The notes: a model not told the origin generated them from the letters alone. Positions 24,070 through 33,243 are shown, numbered from the stretch's first letter. The stretch: 64,000 bases of DNA from Marinobacter sp. SS21 (GCF_028369065.1 NZ_JAQNDA010000002.1:1-64000); one strand, 5' to 3'. Translations and numbers: made by a program.

Positions 24070-25089
24070 GTGTTCCCATCTCTGACCGTCAGTATCATTG
24101 CATTTATCATTGGCGCCGTGGTGATTGTCTCAGCCGGGAGCCGGTTGGCACGGGTCGCCGATGAACTGGCTGATCGAACGGGGCTGGGCGAGGCGCTGTT
24201 CGGCATTTTTTTACTGGCAGGCGTCACGTCCTTGCCTGACTTTGCTGCCACCCTGAGCGCGGCGCTGGATGCCAGGGCGGACCTCGCCATGAGCAACGTA
24301 ATGGGGAGTATGGCGGCGAATCTGCTTTTTTTGGGCATCGCGGATATTATTTACCGCAAGGCCAACCTGGAGCATGCGGCGGCCTCTACCACCAACTTGA
24401 TGCTGGCGGCCTTGCTGATCGTGTTACTGGCACTGCCATTGCTCGCGATCGCCAGTCCCCCAGTTGCCCTGTGGGGATTGCATCCGATTACGCCAGTGAT
24501 TGTCGCAGCTTATCTGTTCGGGTTGCACCTGGTTCGCAGTACGGATACCAAACCGATGTGGTTTCCCCGGTACACCCGGCAGACTGTGCCGGACAAGCCA
24601 GACCCCCAAAATCAAGGTAGCCTGGCCAAGGCCTGGATCAGCTTCATCGCGCTGGCTGCTGTGACGGGTATGGCGGGCTGGGTACTGATGGAAGGCGCGA
24701 AGGTCATCAGTGACGAGACCGGGCTTTCTGACCCCCTGATTGGTGGCTTGTTCACCGCACTCGCTACCTCCTCCCCGGAATTGGTTACCACTATTGCCGC
24801 CATTCGTAGAGGAGCTCTCACCCTCGCGGTGAGCAATATCTTCGGGACTAACTGTTTTAACATGCTGGTGGTCGCCGCGGCTGATGCAGGCTACCCCGGC
24901 GGTTCCATCTACCATGGTATGGCGCCAATACAGATGACATGGGGCCTGATCAGCATCCTGATGTCTGCCATCCTTTTAATGGGAATGGTGCAGCGGCAAC
25001 GCTATGGCATAGGTCGCATCGGGTTTGAGAGCGCATTGATATTGACGGTTTATGCGGTAGCGCTGGGCATCGTGGTCGCGAGCGGGTAG
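24070..25089 (+). CDS. Sodium/calcium exchanger family membrane transporter
   Basis: A 339-residue CaCA-family antiporter with about ten membrane helices and the two signature alpha repeats: GVTSLPDFAATLSAALDARADLAMSN (first half, in part) and ATSSPELVTTIAAIRRGALTLAVSNIFGTN (second half, in part). These supply the ion-coordinating acidic and polar residues. It probably exchanges Ca2+ for Na+ or H+. GTG start at 24070. It sits between the truncated membrane-protein gene and yqeY-like gene and is not part of the duplication, as no copy occurs near 28.7 kb. Confidence 0.9.
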   Translation: MFPSLTVSIIAFIIGAVVIVSAGSRLARVADELADRTGLGEALFGIFLLAGVTSLPDFAATLSAALDARADLAMSNVMGSMAANLLFLGIADIIYRKANLEHAAASTTNLMLAALLIVLLALPLLAIASPPVALWGLHPITPVIVAAYLFGLHLVRSTDTKPMWFPRYTRQTVPDKPDPQNQGSLAKAWISFIALAAVTGMAGWVLMEGAKVISDETGLSDPLIGGLFTALATSSPELVTTIAAIRRGALTLAVSNIFGTNCFNMLVVAAADAGYPGGSIYHGMAPIQMTWGLISILMSAILLMGMVQRQRYGIGRIGFESALILTVYAVALGIVVASG

Positions 25090-25247
25090 GGGAGGCGGCA
25101 ATTCCGGGGTCAAGGTAATTCTGATGGCAGGACTTGAAGCTCAAGAAAGTATCTGACCCATTTCGCCCCATTTTCTTCTGTGCCCCCGTATACTGGGGTA
25201 TTCATGGCCTTACCCCACAGATAAACCTACAGAACAGGAGCCCAATC

Positions 25248-25703
25248 ATGGCGGAATCATCACTCAAGGACCAGCTTGGCAGTGCGGTTAAAACCGCCAT
25301 GCGGGAGAAACAAAAAGACCGGCTGGTCACCCTGCGTACGGCCCAGGCGGCGATTAAACAGATTGAGATTGATGAGCGCCGGGAACTGGGTGACGAAGAC
25401 GTTCTTAAGGTGCTGGACAAAATGCTCAAGCAGCGTCGGGATGCCGCCAGTCAATACGACGAGGCCGGTCGTGGCGAGTTGGCAGACAAGGAACGGGCGG
25501 AAATGGCGATTATCGAGGAGTTCATGCCCGTGGCCCTGACCGAGGACGAGCTGGACAGCCTGATCAGCACCGTCATCAGCGCTACCGGGGCCCAAGGGAT
25601 GCCGGACATGGGGAAAGTGATGAACGAGTTGCGCCCTCAGGTAGTGGGGCGGGTTGATATGGGGCTGTTGAGCAAGAAGGTGCGGGCGGCGCTGGCGGGT
25701 TAA
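25248..25703 (+). CDS. GatB/YqeY domain protein
   Basis: A 151-residue YqeY-family protein: helical N-terminal part (MAESSLKDQLGSAVKTAM, TLRTAQAAIKQIEIDERREL) and a C-terminal tRNA-amidase-like domain (IEEFMPVALTEDELDSLI, GMPDMGKVMNELRPQVVGRVD). It is related to the tail of GatB but acts without GatA. Exact role unknown. ATG 25248 follows ACAGGAGCCC. A truncated second copy lies at 28797-29012 with the same upstream sequence. Confidence 0.93.
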   Translation: MAESSLKDQLGSAVKTAMREKQKDRLVTLRTAQAAIKQIEIDERRELGDEDVLKVLDKMLKQRRDAASQYDEAGRGELADKERAEMAIIEEFMPVALTEDELDSLISTVISATGAQGMPDMGKVMNELRPQVVGRVDMGLLSKKVRAALAG

Positions 25704-25760
25704 CTTATTGATTGAACGTAAAAGGGGGCAGGCTGATATGGGGATAATTCATCCGACAAG

Positions 25761-25857
25761 CATGTAGCCTGCCTCCCATAGCCCGTTAACCGGCCCCCTC
25801 ATGCGCGAGATTCAGAAAAAGAGGGCCGGCGCCACCCCGAATCGTTGGCCTAGAGCC
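25761..25857. repeat. Dispersed repeat, copy B (partner at 21801)
   Basis: About 97 bp matching copy A, including CCTCCCATAGCCCG and GAGATTCAGAAAAAGAGGGC. It follows the yqeY-like gene. No coding function seen. Confidence 0.75.
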
Positions 25858-25894
25858 TCTCTAATTCGAAGGTAAGCAGCGGATAGCATCACCA

Positions 25895-26029
25895 TCACTC
25901 CTTGTTTCTGCGGTATTCGTCGGTTAGCCGGTCATACTCGCCATGGCTGCATATCTGTTTCACGTACATTCAGTTACCACGAAATTCAATAAAGGCGACC
26001 AAATAGCCCTGGAGCAGTCGCCAGGCAAC
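25895..26029 (-). pseudogene. HigB/RelE-like toxin remnant
   Basis: The reading VAWRLLQGYLVAFIEFRGN, stop, MYVKQICSHGEYDRLTDEYRRNKE, stop is the C-terminal half of a HigB-type toxin (family form VAFIEF...VK.I..H.EYD). An in-frame stop separates the two pieces and the N-terminus is gone. The rest of 25858-26157 contains no other gene. Confidence 0.55.
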
Positions 26030-26157
26030 CCTGGGTTAGCGCTATTTACTCAGACTTGCATGATTCAGGCAAAAAGTTGACGGTTTTTCAGCTATTTTGG
26101 CTCGCTACGAAGACTCTATGATGATGAGCGCCAAGCCAACCGACTCAGGAGAAACCA

Positions 26158-26715
26158 ATGCGCAATTTAGTCATCAATTCAGCCTTAACCCTATCCGTAT
26201 TGCTATCGGGTTCCGCCCTGGCCGACTCGTTACAGCTGTCGAGCACCGATATATCGGAAGGGAAGTTCATGGCGAGCACTCAGGAATTCCAGGGGTTTGG
26301 ATGCAATGGCGGCAATCAGTCCCCGCAACTGTCCTGGACCGGGGCTCCTGAAGGCACCGAGGCATTTGCCATTCAGGCCTATGATCCGGACGCACCCACC
26401 GGCAGCGGCTGGTGGCATTGGCAAGTGGTCAATATTCCCAAGGATGTCACCACCTTGCCAGCGGGTGCCGGGGATCTGAGCAAAGCGCTGATTCCCGCCG
26501 ATAGCATCAACGTCAAGAATGATTATGGCGTCGAAGGCTTTGGCGGCGCTTGCCCGCCCAAGGGCGATGGTGTGCACCGCTATCAATTTACCGTATACGC
26601 TCTCTCGCAGAAGCTGGAACTGCCAGACGATCCCTCTGGTGCCTTGACGGGGTATATGGTCCGTGCCCATTCACTGGCTTCCAGCACCATCGAGGCCCTG
26701 TATAAGCGAGACTGA
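26158..26715 (+). CDS. YbhB/YbcL family (PEBP-like) exported protein
   Basis: A 185-residue PEBP-fold protein with a signal peptide (residues 1-22, cleavage after SALA). The family landmarks are GGNQSPQLSWTGAP, YDPDAPTGSGWWHW, GVEGFGGACPP and HRYQFTVYAL, forming the conserved anion pocket. The periplasmic function of bacterial members is unresolved. An AGGAG site precedes the start. A solo MITE-type end, AATCAGAGGCTCCCTAA, follows the stop directly at 26714. Confidence 0.93.
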   Translation: MRNLVINSALTLSVLLSGSALADSLQLSSTDISEGKFMASTQEFQGFGCNGGNQSPQLSWTGAPEGTEAFAIQAYDPDAPTGSGWWHWQVVNIPKDVTTLPAGAGDLSKALIPADSINVKNDYGVEGFGGACPPKGDGVHRYQFTVYALSQKLELPDDPSGALTGYMVRAHSLASSTIEALYKRD

Positions 26716-26807
26716 ATCAGAGGCTCCCTAACTCCCCGTTGATTTGACCACTAGTGTCCCGTCCCGGGCATTATGGCCGCGCAAGACAACTAAACAGCAG
26801 TGAGAAT

Positions 26808-27653
26808 ATGCAGGAAATAATAGAGCTCGCTAGAGAGACCCTGGATGAAAACGACCAGGTGCCATTCTCCGTGTATTCATCCTTCAGGGAACAGCGCATT
26901 TTAAATGTGCCTGTCATGAAGCCACTGCTGGTTTTTGTGCTAAGCGGCGTTAAAAGGCTGGGAAAAGGGCGTGAAGTATTGTGTCCTTCAGGAAGCTTCG
27001 TATTCCTGTCCAACAACCCCACCGTTGATATAAGGAACGTCCCCGACGACGAGGAGTATTTTGCCGTATTGATCGACTTTGATTACAACGACTTTGATCA
27101 GTTCAAGTTCAAACGGCGTAACTCGATGCGGTACTTCCAGGGCGAGATTGATTCAGTGCTGGCAAAAACATTGCACCAATATATTGAATGGTCGGGTTTC
27201 GCACCTCCTGAAGCCTGGCATTTCCGTAAAAAAGAACTTCTTCAGATTATGTACCAGTCAGGGTATGAAGAGGTCAGCGCTATCGCCGAGCCGCCAAGTC
27301 TCAGTCACCAGATACACGATATTGTCAGCGATAATATTTCAGGGAATTTGGGTGTTGATCGATTGGCCGAAACCCTGGCCGTGAGTGAGTCGACCCTGCG
27401 CCGGAGATTAAAGGCGGAGGGAACCAGTATTCAAGCCATTCGGGACCGGGTCAAATTGGGCCGTGGGCTTCACCTGGTGCAAACAACCATGGAGCCGATC
27501 GGGCACATTGCAGAGAGCTGCGGTTACTATTCCCAGTCGCAGTTTACTAACAGGTTCAAGCAATGGTTCGGCATCACCCCGACGGCACTCCGAAAGACAC
27601 GAATTCATGATTCAGGGGGAAAGTGCCAAATATCGGGTCCTTGCACCCAATAA
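26808..27653 (+). CDS. AraC-family transcriptional regulator
   Basis: About 281 residues from the ATG at 26808; the longer reading from 26754 lacks support. The N-terminal AraC_N-type domain spans about 5-155 (VPVMKPLLVFVLSGVKRLG, LCPSGSFVFLSNNPTVDIR), and the HTH region about 180-275 (LAETLAVSESTLRRRLKAEG, CGYYSQSQFTNRFKQWFGITPTALR). The target is unknown; no enzyme gene lies beside it. The 27654-27743 tail region holds no gene. Confidence 0.88.
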   Translation: MQEIIELARETLDENDQVPFSVYSSFREQRILNVPVMKPLLVFVLSGVKRLGKGREVLCPSGSFVFLSNNPTVDIRNVPDDEEYFAVLIDFDYNDFDQFKFKRRNSMRYFQGEIDSVLAKTLHQYIEWSGFAPPEAWHFRKKELLQIMYQSGYEEVSAIAEPPSLSHQIHDIVSDNISGNLGVDRLAETLAVSESTLRRRLKAEGTSIQAIRDRVKLGRGLHLVQTTMEPIGHIAESCGYYSQSQFTNRFKQWFGITPTALRKTRIHDSGGKCQISGPCTQ

Positions 27654-27743
27654 GGATCAGCGCCATGTTGTTGACCACCTCAATGGTGACGAGGTGGCTG
27701 AAAAGGCAGGAAGCTTTTAGTGAGGGGAATGGTCCGCCCCTGG

Positions 27744-28706
27744 CTAGAGTAAACCCGATCTGATCATGTCGAAGGTATCCAGAATCCGCGCCACATACTG
27801 GTCTTTCGGGCGAAAGCCGCCCTGGGTGTTGAGTGACACATCCTGCTCCAGGTGATCCAGCATCTTGTTGAGGCGCCGGCGATGCAAACCGACCGCCGCC
27901 TGAATCGGATCGGTAATGACGCCAGACAACGCCGCAACCGCCGCGAGTGCGGCCATGACCGCAACCATCACACCGGCCGTTGTCGCCAGTGACGGTGCCG
28001 GTGGAAACACGCTGTAGTACCAGCCGCCGATGGTTTCACCCAGGATGAAGTCCCTGGCGGCCAGGGTCTTTGCCAGCATGGACGCAAGCACCACCCCGAG
28101 ACCGATGCCGCCCGGGGTAAATTTCTGGAAGGCAAACGCCCCCAGCACGGTGCAGGAAAGACTGTTGGTGATATCGGCCGACGCCGTCCGGGTTATCCGG
28201 TACTGATTGAGGGCGTCTGTAACCAGTGGTTCGATCAGCTTGCTAAATTGTCGGTGATCGACCGGCTCACAGGTATGGCGCGCATAGACGGCCTCCAGGG
28301 CTTCAACCAGATAGTCCTCCAGCAGATGACCCGACGGCCCCTTGTTCAGCAGCTCCACCTGGATCAGGTTCGAGATGTGCTGTTGCACCTGGGTGGTGAA
28401 ACCGGCGGGCACACCATCGGCCAGACGGTGCAGCCACCTCAGGCCGGCTCGTTGGCGAACCAGAATTTTTACCAGACAGGCCAGGGCGTAAACCGGCGCC
28501 CAAAGCAGATTGATGGGTGCTCGCAACATGTCCCAGCCCAGCGCCATCCGGTTGGTGGCGATGGCTCCGGGGTAATGAAAATGGCGGTCAATGAACGCCG
28601 GCACTCGCGCCCGGCAGTCGGCAAAGTAGCGCTCAGTGCCTTGGCGGATGGCCTGGGCTATCTCGGCTTTGGAGATGGTTTGCTTGGGCAAGGTGGCAAA
28701 GGTCAT
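27744..28706 (-). CDS. DUF6635-like membrane-associated protein, full-length copy
   Basis: A 320-residue protein. The N-terminal part has AFIDRHFHYPGAIATNRMALGWDMLRAPINLLWAP, quoted here in part (RHFHYPGAIATNRMALGWD), which I associate with DUF6635. Hydrophobic helices occur around 65-85 and 190-265. The function is unknown. A truncated paralogue is at 23342-23971. It is divergent from the truncated yqeY copy at 28797. Confidence 0.75.
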   Translation of the reverse strand: MTFATLPKQTISKAEIAQAIRQGTERYFADCRARVPAFIDRHFHYPGAIATNRMALGWDMLRAPINLLWAPVYALACLVKILVRQRAGLRWLHRLADGVPAGFTTQVQQHISNLIQVELLNKGPSGHLLEDYLVEALEAVYARHTCEPVDHRQFSKLIEPLVTDALNQYRITRTASADITNSLSCTVLGAFAFQKFTPGGIGLGVVLASMLAKTLAARDFILGETIGGWYYSVFPPAPSLATTAGVMVAVMAALAAVAALSGVITDPIQAAVGLHRRRLNKMLDHLEQDVSLNTQGGFRPKDQYVARILDTFDMIRSGLL

Positions 28707-28796
28707 GGCAACAGGCGTATCGACAAGTAACTATGTATATGAATGAGTGACTGGCACATTACAGCACAATTAAACCCACACAACAGGAGCTCGATC

Positions 28797-29012
28797 ATGG
28801 CGGAATCATCACTCAAGGACCCGCTTGGCAATGCGGTTAAAACCGCCATGCGGGAGAAAGAAAAAGCCCGGCTAGTCACCCTGCGTATGGCCCAGGCGGC
28901 GATTAAACAGAATGAGATTGATGAGCGCCGGGAACTGGGCGACGAAGACGTTCTGAAGGTGCTGGACAATATGCTCAACCAGCGTCGTGGTGCCGCCAGC
29001 CAATACGATTAA
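28797..29012 (+). pseudogene. Truncated GatB/YqeY copy
   Basis: The first 71 codons match the gene at 25248 (MAESSLKDPLGNAVKTAMREK...ASQYD) including the ACAGGAGC ribosome site, but a TAA then replaces the expected Glu codon and the C-terminal amidase-like half is absent. The sequence runs into the MarR gene end 14 bp later. Non-functional duplicate. Confidence 0.85.
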
Positions 29013-29026
29013 GCCGGCCGGCGCGG

Positions 29027-29587
29027 CTAGCGTTCGTGTTCCTTGCAGATCAACAGCACATCTCGCTCTGACAAGGGTTGTTGCACCAACCCGCAATAGA
29101 ATTGGCCATCGTCGTCGGTCCGGTTATGGCGGCAGCTTTGGCATTGACCAAACGGCTTCATGCCGTTGGCTTTCAGCAGCTGCGTCAGCAGCAATTGCAG
29201 GGATTGCTGGATTTGCTGTTGCTGATCGGCGCTCAAATTGCTGCAGGCTGCGTTGAACAGCGGGCCGGGAATGACACCGGCCAACAGGTCGCGACCTTGT
29301 TCGGTAACCTCCAGATGAACAACCCGTTTGTCGCCGGCATCGGGCACCTTTTCAATCAGCGCTTTCTTCTCCAGCACTTTCAGGGTCTGGGACACCGTGC
29401 CCTTGGTCTGGCCCAAATACTCGGTGACGGCCATCGGTGTGTTGGAGAACCGGTTGCACAGGGAGAGGTAGTGCAGCACTTCCAGTTGGATGGGCTGCAG
29501 ACCAAATTCGTTCAATGACTGTCTGGCTCCTACCCGGAGCAGTTCCCCGAGGCGTTCAACCAGGTCGTAGATAGGCGTCGCATTCAT
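29027..29587 (-). CDS. MarR-family regulator with C-terminal cysteine cluster
   Basis: About 186 residues from the ATG at 29587 (TTG 29593 is less likely). A MarR winged helix lies at about 30-110 (MAVTEYLGQTKGTVSQTLKVLEKKALIEKV, in part; DAGDKRVVHLEVTEQG wing). An extra C-terminal part has C-x2-C (FGQCQSCRHN), FYCGL and ICKEHE, a probable zinc or redox-sensing site. Divergent from a thioredoxin-like gene, which it likely represses via GTATCGACTCGATAC in the gap. Confidence 0.9.
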   Translation of the reverse strand: MNATPIYDLVERLGELLRVGARQSLNEFGLQPIQLEVLHYLSLCNRFSNTPMAVTEYLGQTKGTVSQTLKVLEKKALIEKVPDAGDKRVVHLEVTEQGRDLLAGVIPGPLFNAACSNLSADQQQQIQQSLQLLLTQLLKANGMKPFGQCQSCRHNRTDDDGQFYCGLVQQPLSERDVLLICKEHER

Positions 29588-29652
29588 GGGCAAATAGTAT
29601 CGACTGAAAACAATGTTGACAACCCGGCAAAGGTGGCGGTAGTTTTTATAAG

Positions 29653-29667
29653 GTATCGACTCGATAC
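29653..29667. promoter_or_regulatory. MarR operator palindrome
   Basis: GTATCGA-C-TCGATAC is a perfect 7-1-7 palindrome in the divergent gap. A half-site GTATCGACT occurs at 29597-29605 just upstream of the MarR start, so both promoters could be controlled. Confidence 0.7.
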
Positions 29668-29693
29668 ATAAATAAACGAATGGAGGAAGACTT

Positions 29694-29939
29694 ATGAATA
29701 GCGCCGTTTTCTATCACGCTGGATGCCCGGTCTGTGTCAATGCTGAACAACAACTTCTGTCAGCCCTGGATTCCCGTCAGTTTCAGGTGAGTGTGGTCCA
29801 TCTGGGAGAGAACAAAGACCGGATTGCCGACGCCGAACAGGCGGGTGTGATATCGGTACCGGCCCTGGTACTCGACGGTCAGGTCTATCACATTAACTTC
29901 GGTGCGTCGTTGGATGACGTAAAAGGAGCGAGCGCATGA
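29694..29939 (+). CDS. Small thioredoxin-fold protein with CPVC active site
   Basis: An 81-residue protein beginning MNSAVFYHAGCPVCVNAEQQL: a CxxC (CPVC) near residues 11-14 after the first strand, and the cis-proline region VISVPALVLDGQVYHINFG. Length and fold fit glutaredoxin-like reductants in the cytoplasm. AGGAAG precedes the start. The stop overlaps the next start by 4 bp. Confidence 0.85.
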   Translation: MNSAVFYHAGCPVCVNAEQQLLSALDSRQFQVSVVHLGENKDRIADAEQAGVISVPALVLDGQVYHINFGASLDDVKGASA

Positions 29940-30676
29940 AGCCCCTTCCACTGGCGTTAATGGTCGCGTCTCTGGGCATCGCCCCGGTTAATGCAGGTAG
30001 CCATCACGAACATGGCATCCAGGCTGACGCGCAGGCTTCGGTTGAGCGTTCGTTTGACATTGTTCATGCCAGAATAACCACCGATGGTCGGGTAGCGACA
30101 TTCCATATGGCGGTGTCCGGAGAGGCTGGGGTATCCCGGCCAACACCGTCCGGGCAGTTGGCGGGCAGCGATGTTTTTGCGTACGTCTGGCCAACTACAT
30201 TGGACAGTTACGAGGTCGGATTCGAGCCCAATGCCGGTATCCTGGCGTTGGCGGTGACGTCACATCCCGACTTTGATGACACTCCATTGTTTGATGAAAA
30301 TGGCGACGGCGACCTGGGTAACGATGGCAACCTCTGGCACAGCCACTGGGTGGTCTTGCAGCCCAACGAGCAATGCGGCGAGGGCGCCCTTGGGGTGGTG
30401 GACATTGCCGAGGGAACTGCGCCCAGATTGCCCCGGACCTGGCCCGGCCTTCCCATCCTGATTGACAGCCCAGGGTGGCAGCCCACCGTTGACGGGGACT
30501 CGGTGGAAGTGAAGGTGGCATTCGACGACATTGCCGATGTTGAGTCGGCCCGTTTCGATGGGGTGACGGCGGGACTCCGCGTCAATGCTAACGTTCATGC
30601 CCCCTTGTTGTGTGTCGTGGATGTCCGGGACATTGCATCCGGGGACCTCAGCTTGCCTGGAGAGGTGAATCTGTAA
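29936..30676 (+). CDS. Exported protein of unknown function in the MarR redox operon
   Basis: A 246-residue protein with a signal peptide (about 1-20, LGIAPVNAG) and then a His-rich start of the mature chain (SHHEHG). An acidic Ca2+-loop-like stretch DENGDGDLGNDGN lies near residue 120, followed by WHSHWVVL. These suggest metal binding, but no family was recognised. Translational coupling to the CPVC protein implies a linked redox or metal role. Confidence 0.7.
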   Translation: MKPLPLALMVASLGIAPVNAGSHHEHGIQADAQASVERSFDIVHARITTDGRVATFHMAVSGEAGVSRPTPSGQLAGSDVFAYVWPTTLDSYEVGFEPNAGILALAVTSHPDFDDTPLFDENGDGDLGNDGNLWHSHWVVLQPNEQCGEGALGVVDIAEGTAPRLPRTWPGLPILIDSPGWQPTVDGDSVEVKVAFDDIADVESARFDGVTAGLRVNANVHAPLLCVVDVRDIASGDLSLPGEVNL

Positions 30677-31083
30677 ATTTAAGAGGCCAGGTCGATTTTA
30701 AAACCAATCAATCTGGCCCTTTTCTGCCCGTAATACAACGCAATGGGGCTCCTACTGGTGACGCCGGCGGACTCGAGGCAATCAAACAGGCTGGCCGGCT
30801 CCAAGCTCTCAAGCTGGATGCTGGAGCGACCGTAACTGCCTGTTCCTCAACTGGGTCACAACATTACTGAGGACACCAGCTTCTCTGTCAGCGCAGATGA
30901 GGACGATCAACTGTGGCTGACGGTGAAACAGGCTTTCTAGCGAACCAGAGCCCCTGACCCTCCAAACAACCCTCACGATGAGCCAACGGACTGGCTCTAA
31001 ACTCTTCGGCACCCATGGCAATGGAAGTATAGCGGCGGGTGTATGTTCGTTCGCTGGACCGCTATGGCGGAATTCATAGCCGG
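30677..31083. other. Intergenic with REP-like repeat and a gene tail
   Basis: A REP-like inverted pair, AGGCCAGGTCGATTTTA and CAATCAATCTGGCCC, at about 30683-30721. At 30836-30941 a plus-strand tail VPQLGHNITEDTSFSVSADE followed by DDQLWLTVKQAF and a stop looks like the end of a lost gene. Nothing else seen. Confidence 0.45.
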
Positions 31084-31590
31084 TTACCATTCATTCCCGG
31101 GAAGGCAAACCTGCACGTCGTCTCCGAGTGCCAGTTCGCCGCCGTCAATAACCCGTGCCGTAATCCCGCCATGCCCGCGCATGGCATTGTAACCACCCGG
31201 ACCAAGCGTGGTCTCCATCTTGCTGCAGGGGTGACAGCGGCCGGTATATTCCAGGACCACACCACCGATGCAGAATGTTTTGCCTTTCAGGGCCAGCAGG
31301 TTCAGGCCAGAGACGACAAGGTTGCGCCGGAAAACCTCCGGGCCGATGGCATCCCGATGCAGGCAGGCGGCAATGACCGGTAGGTGCTCCTGCTGAATCA
31401 GGGTGACCTGTCGTTTGCTGCTCTCGCGCCCCTTGAATCGGTCTCCTGCCAGACCATCGCCTGGAGTGACTGTGACGCGATCAAGCGCTTTCATGGCTTC
31501 ACCACGGGCAGGGCGGATGCCAATCCATTCGACCCGGCCACGTTGGGGAAGGGTGTCCAGTAAGGTTTGAAGGGGCGTTGCCTCGGGCAT
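31084..31590 (-). CDS. MOSC-domain protein
   Basis: A 168-residue single MOSC domain. Landmarks are GDGLAGDRF, RQVTLIQQEHLPVIA, FRRNLVVSGLNLLAL and the conserved cysteine region YTGRCHPCSKME. MOSC proteins handle molybdenum-cofactor-bound sulfur or N-hydroxylated substrates; which applies here is unknown. The ATG at 31590 is preferred to an upstream start at 31710. Confidence 0.92.
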   Translation of the reverse strand: MPEATPLQTLLDTLPQRGRVEWIGIRPARGEAMKALDRVTVTPGDGLAGDRFKGRESSKRQVTLIQQEHLPVIAACLHRDAIGPEVFRRNLVVSGLNLLALKGKTFCIGGVVLEYTGRCHPCSKMETTLGPGGYNAMRGHGGITARVIDGGELALGDDVQVCLPGNEW

Positions 31591-31716
31591 GGGCGATCTC
31601 TTTTCTGTTATTGGTCTTTGATTACCTGCATTCTTGCTTACTCCTGCCAATCCCGGACCAGTTCCAGCAAATGTGGATGTAGTTACCTGACCCCTGAGTC
31701 CGATGAACAATGCGAA

Positions 31717-33243
31717 CTAGCACCCCAAGGCCATGTATTCACAACTATGCATTTTTCCATTTCGATCCCTGAAGGCTCTCTTGCTCGGGAAGTACCAGCT
31801 TAAGCGGTCCCTGAAAATGCTGTCATTGAGCAATCGTGCGTCGGCATTGTCGTACCCTTGTTCACCGGGTAGCTTCATGTAACGGTCAAACCAGGCCAGC
31901 GTGTAATATTGCGCCACAGGATTGGCCCAGCCGCTGCCATTATCGCTACCATCTGCCGCAATCACCTTGCCAGCCTCCCAGTAAGATGAAGGGAATGGGT
32001 GAACCAGGCTCCAATCGTAATGGGTTGCGCTACGAATATTCACCTGGAAGGTGTCGACACCACTATCTCTCCACAAGTCAACGCCGGCGTTCTTGTTCTC
32101 TGTGGGCGGTTCCCTGTGGGGCGAAGGCAATAAAAAATAATCCCCCGCCTGCCCCATCGATGGCACCCGTGGGGTAACACTTATGCCATCGAGATTATCC
32201 TCCAGCATTAAGTTATCCCACGCGACCGCCGCTTTTATGGGGTTGCTCGCATGCATCGTTCCCTTCCAATCCGTCTCGCCCTGCACTACAGAAACGGCAA
32301 TCGCTCCCATCGAGTGCCCAGCTATCCCTAACCGTCCTCGATCCAGCAGTTCGAATATTGGGTTGAACTCAGTGGTGTTGGCTAAGTTAAAGTCAGATAT
32401 AGGGCCTGGTGCCCCAGGTAGGTTGTGTGGGTAAGGTTCATCCGGGGTTGAGTAGAAGAAGTCAATGGCGTCAATCAGGTTGCGTCGAAATACCACGGGA
32501 TTGGCGTTGCTACCCAACTCACCGTCTGGGGTTGAACTGTCTGAATAACCTTGGCCCCGTGGGTCAAAGGTCATGACCAGATACCCATTTTCGACCAACA
32601 GTTGCGCCGCCCACCAGTAAAGTGTTTCGGGGGCTTGCACTGAGCCATTCAGAATGACCACGGCCGGATAGGTCTTGCCCGGTATGGTTTCTTTGGGAGC
32701 CCATACCCGACCACTAAGGCGGGCACCTTCGTTATCGTAGAAGTTAACAGGGAAAAACACCCCGACTGTGTCGTACCAGTCGTCCGATCCTGGGTGACGG
32801 AACGGATCGCCAGCGCAGTGGGGAATGATGGAACCGCACAAGTTCAACGTACTGTTCCAGAAAGGGTCTGTAAGTAGGCGCTCAGTAAATGCGAGGGTGC
32901 TTTTTATACCTTCCTCGATGAGGGCAGCTTGAAATTCGACATCCAGGAGTTGCCGTGGGCCGGCCTCGGTGGCAAGTGCAAAGTTTTGCTCCTCACACTT
33001 ATCCCATTCTGGTGACGGGTACGTAGCGGCTCGACACGCTGAAACCGTCACGGGTTCTTCGGGCTCGGTAGGTTCTTCCGGTTCGGTTTGTTCTTCAGTG
33101 TCAGTCGCTTCTTCAGGCTCAATTGGTTGTAGTTGAGTTGTATTTGTATCCTCGGAATCGGTACCACATCCGGTCATTAGGACCAGTAGGAAGCTAGCTA
33201 TTAGTATGTTCCTGAGCAAGTTGTTCTTGTTTATCGTCTTCAT
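31717..33243 (-). CDS. Alpha/beta-hydrolase lipoprotein
   Basis: A 508-residue secreted enzyme. Residues 1-25 form a lipoprotein signal with lipobox LMTGC, followed by an acidic Pro/Glu linker (repeats of EEPTEP). The hydrolase domain (about 150-480) has an oxyanion loop VILNGSVQAP, FDPRGQGYSD, and the nucleophile elbow GHSMG. A late His in ATHYDW or nearby completes a triad. It probably acts as an esterase/lipase anchored to the outer membrane. Several Cys may form disulphides. Single gene. Confidence 0.88.
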   Translation of the reverse strand: MKTINKNNLLRNILIASFLLVLMTGCGTDSEDTNTTQLQPIEPEEATDTEEQTEPEEPTEPEEPVTVSACRAATYPSPEWDKCEEQNFALATEAGPRQLLDVEFQAALIEEGIKSTLAFTERLLTDPFWNSTLNLCGSIIPHCAGDPFRHPGSDDWYDTVGVFFPVNFYDNEGARLSGRVWAPKETIPGKTYPAVVILNGSVQAPETLYWWAAQLLVENGYLVMTFDPRGQGYSDSSTPDGELGSNANPVVFRRNLIDAIDFFYSTPDEPYPHNLPGAPGPISDFNLANTTEFNPIFELLDRGRLGIAGHSMGAIAVSVVQGETDWKGTMHASNPIKAAVAWDNLMLEDNLDGISVTPRVPSMGQAGDYFLLPSPHREPPTENKNAGVDLWRDSGVDTFQVNIRSATHYDWSLVHPFPSSYWEAGKVIAADGSDNGSGWANPVAQYYTLAWFDRYMKLPGEQGYDNADARLLNDSIFRDRLSWYFPSKRAFRDRNGKMHSCEYMALGC

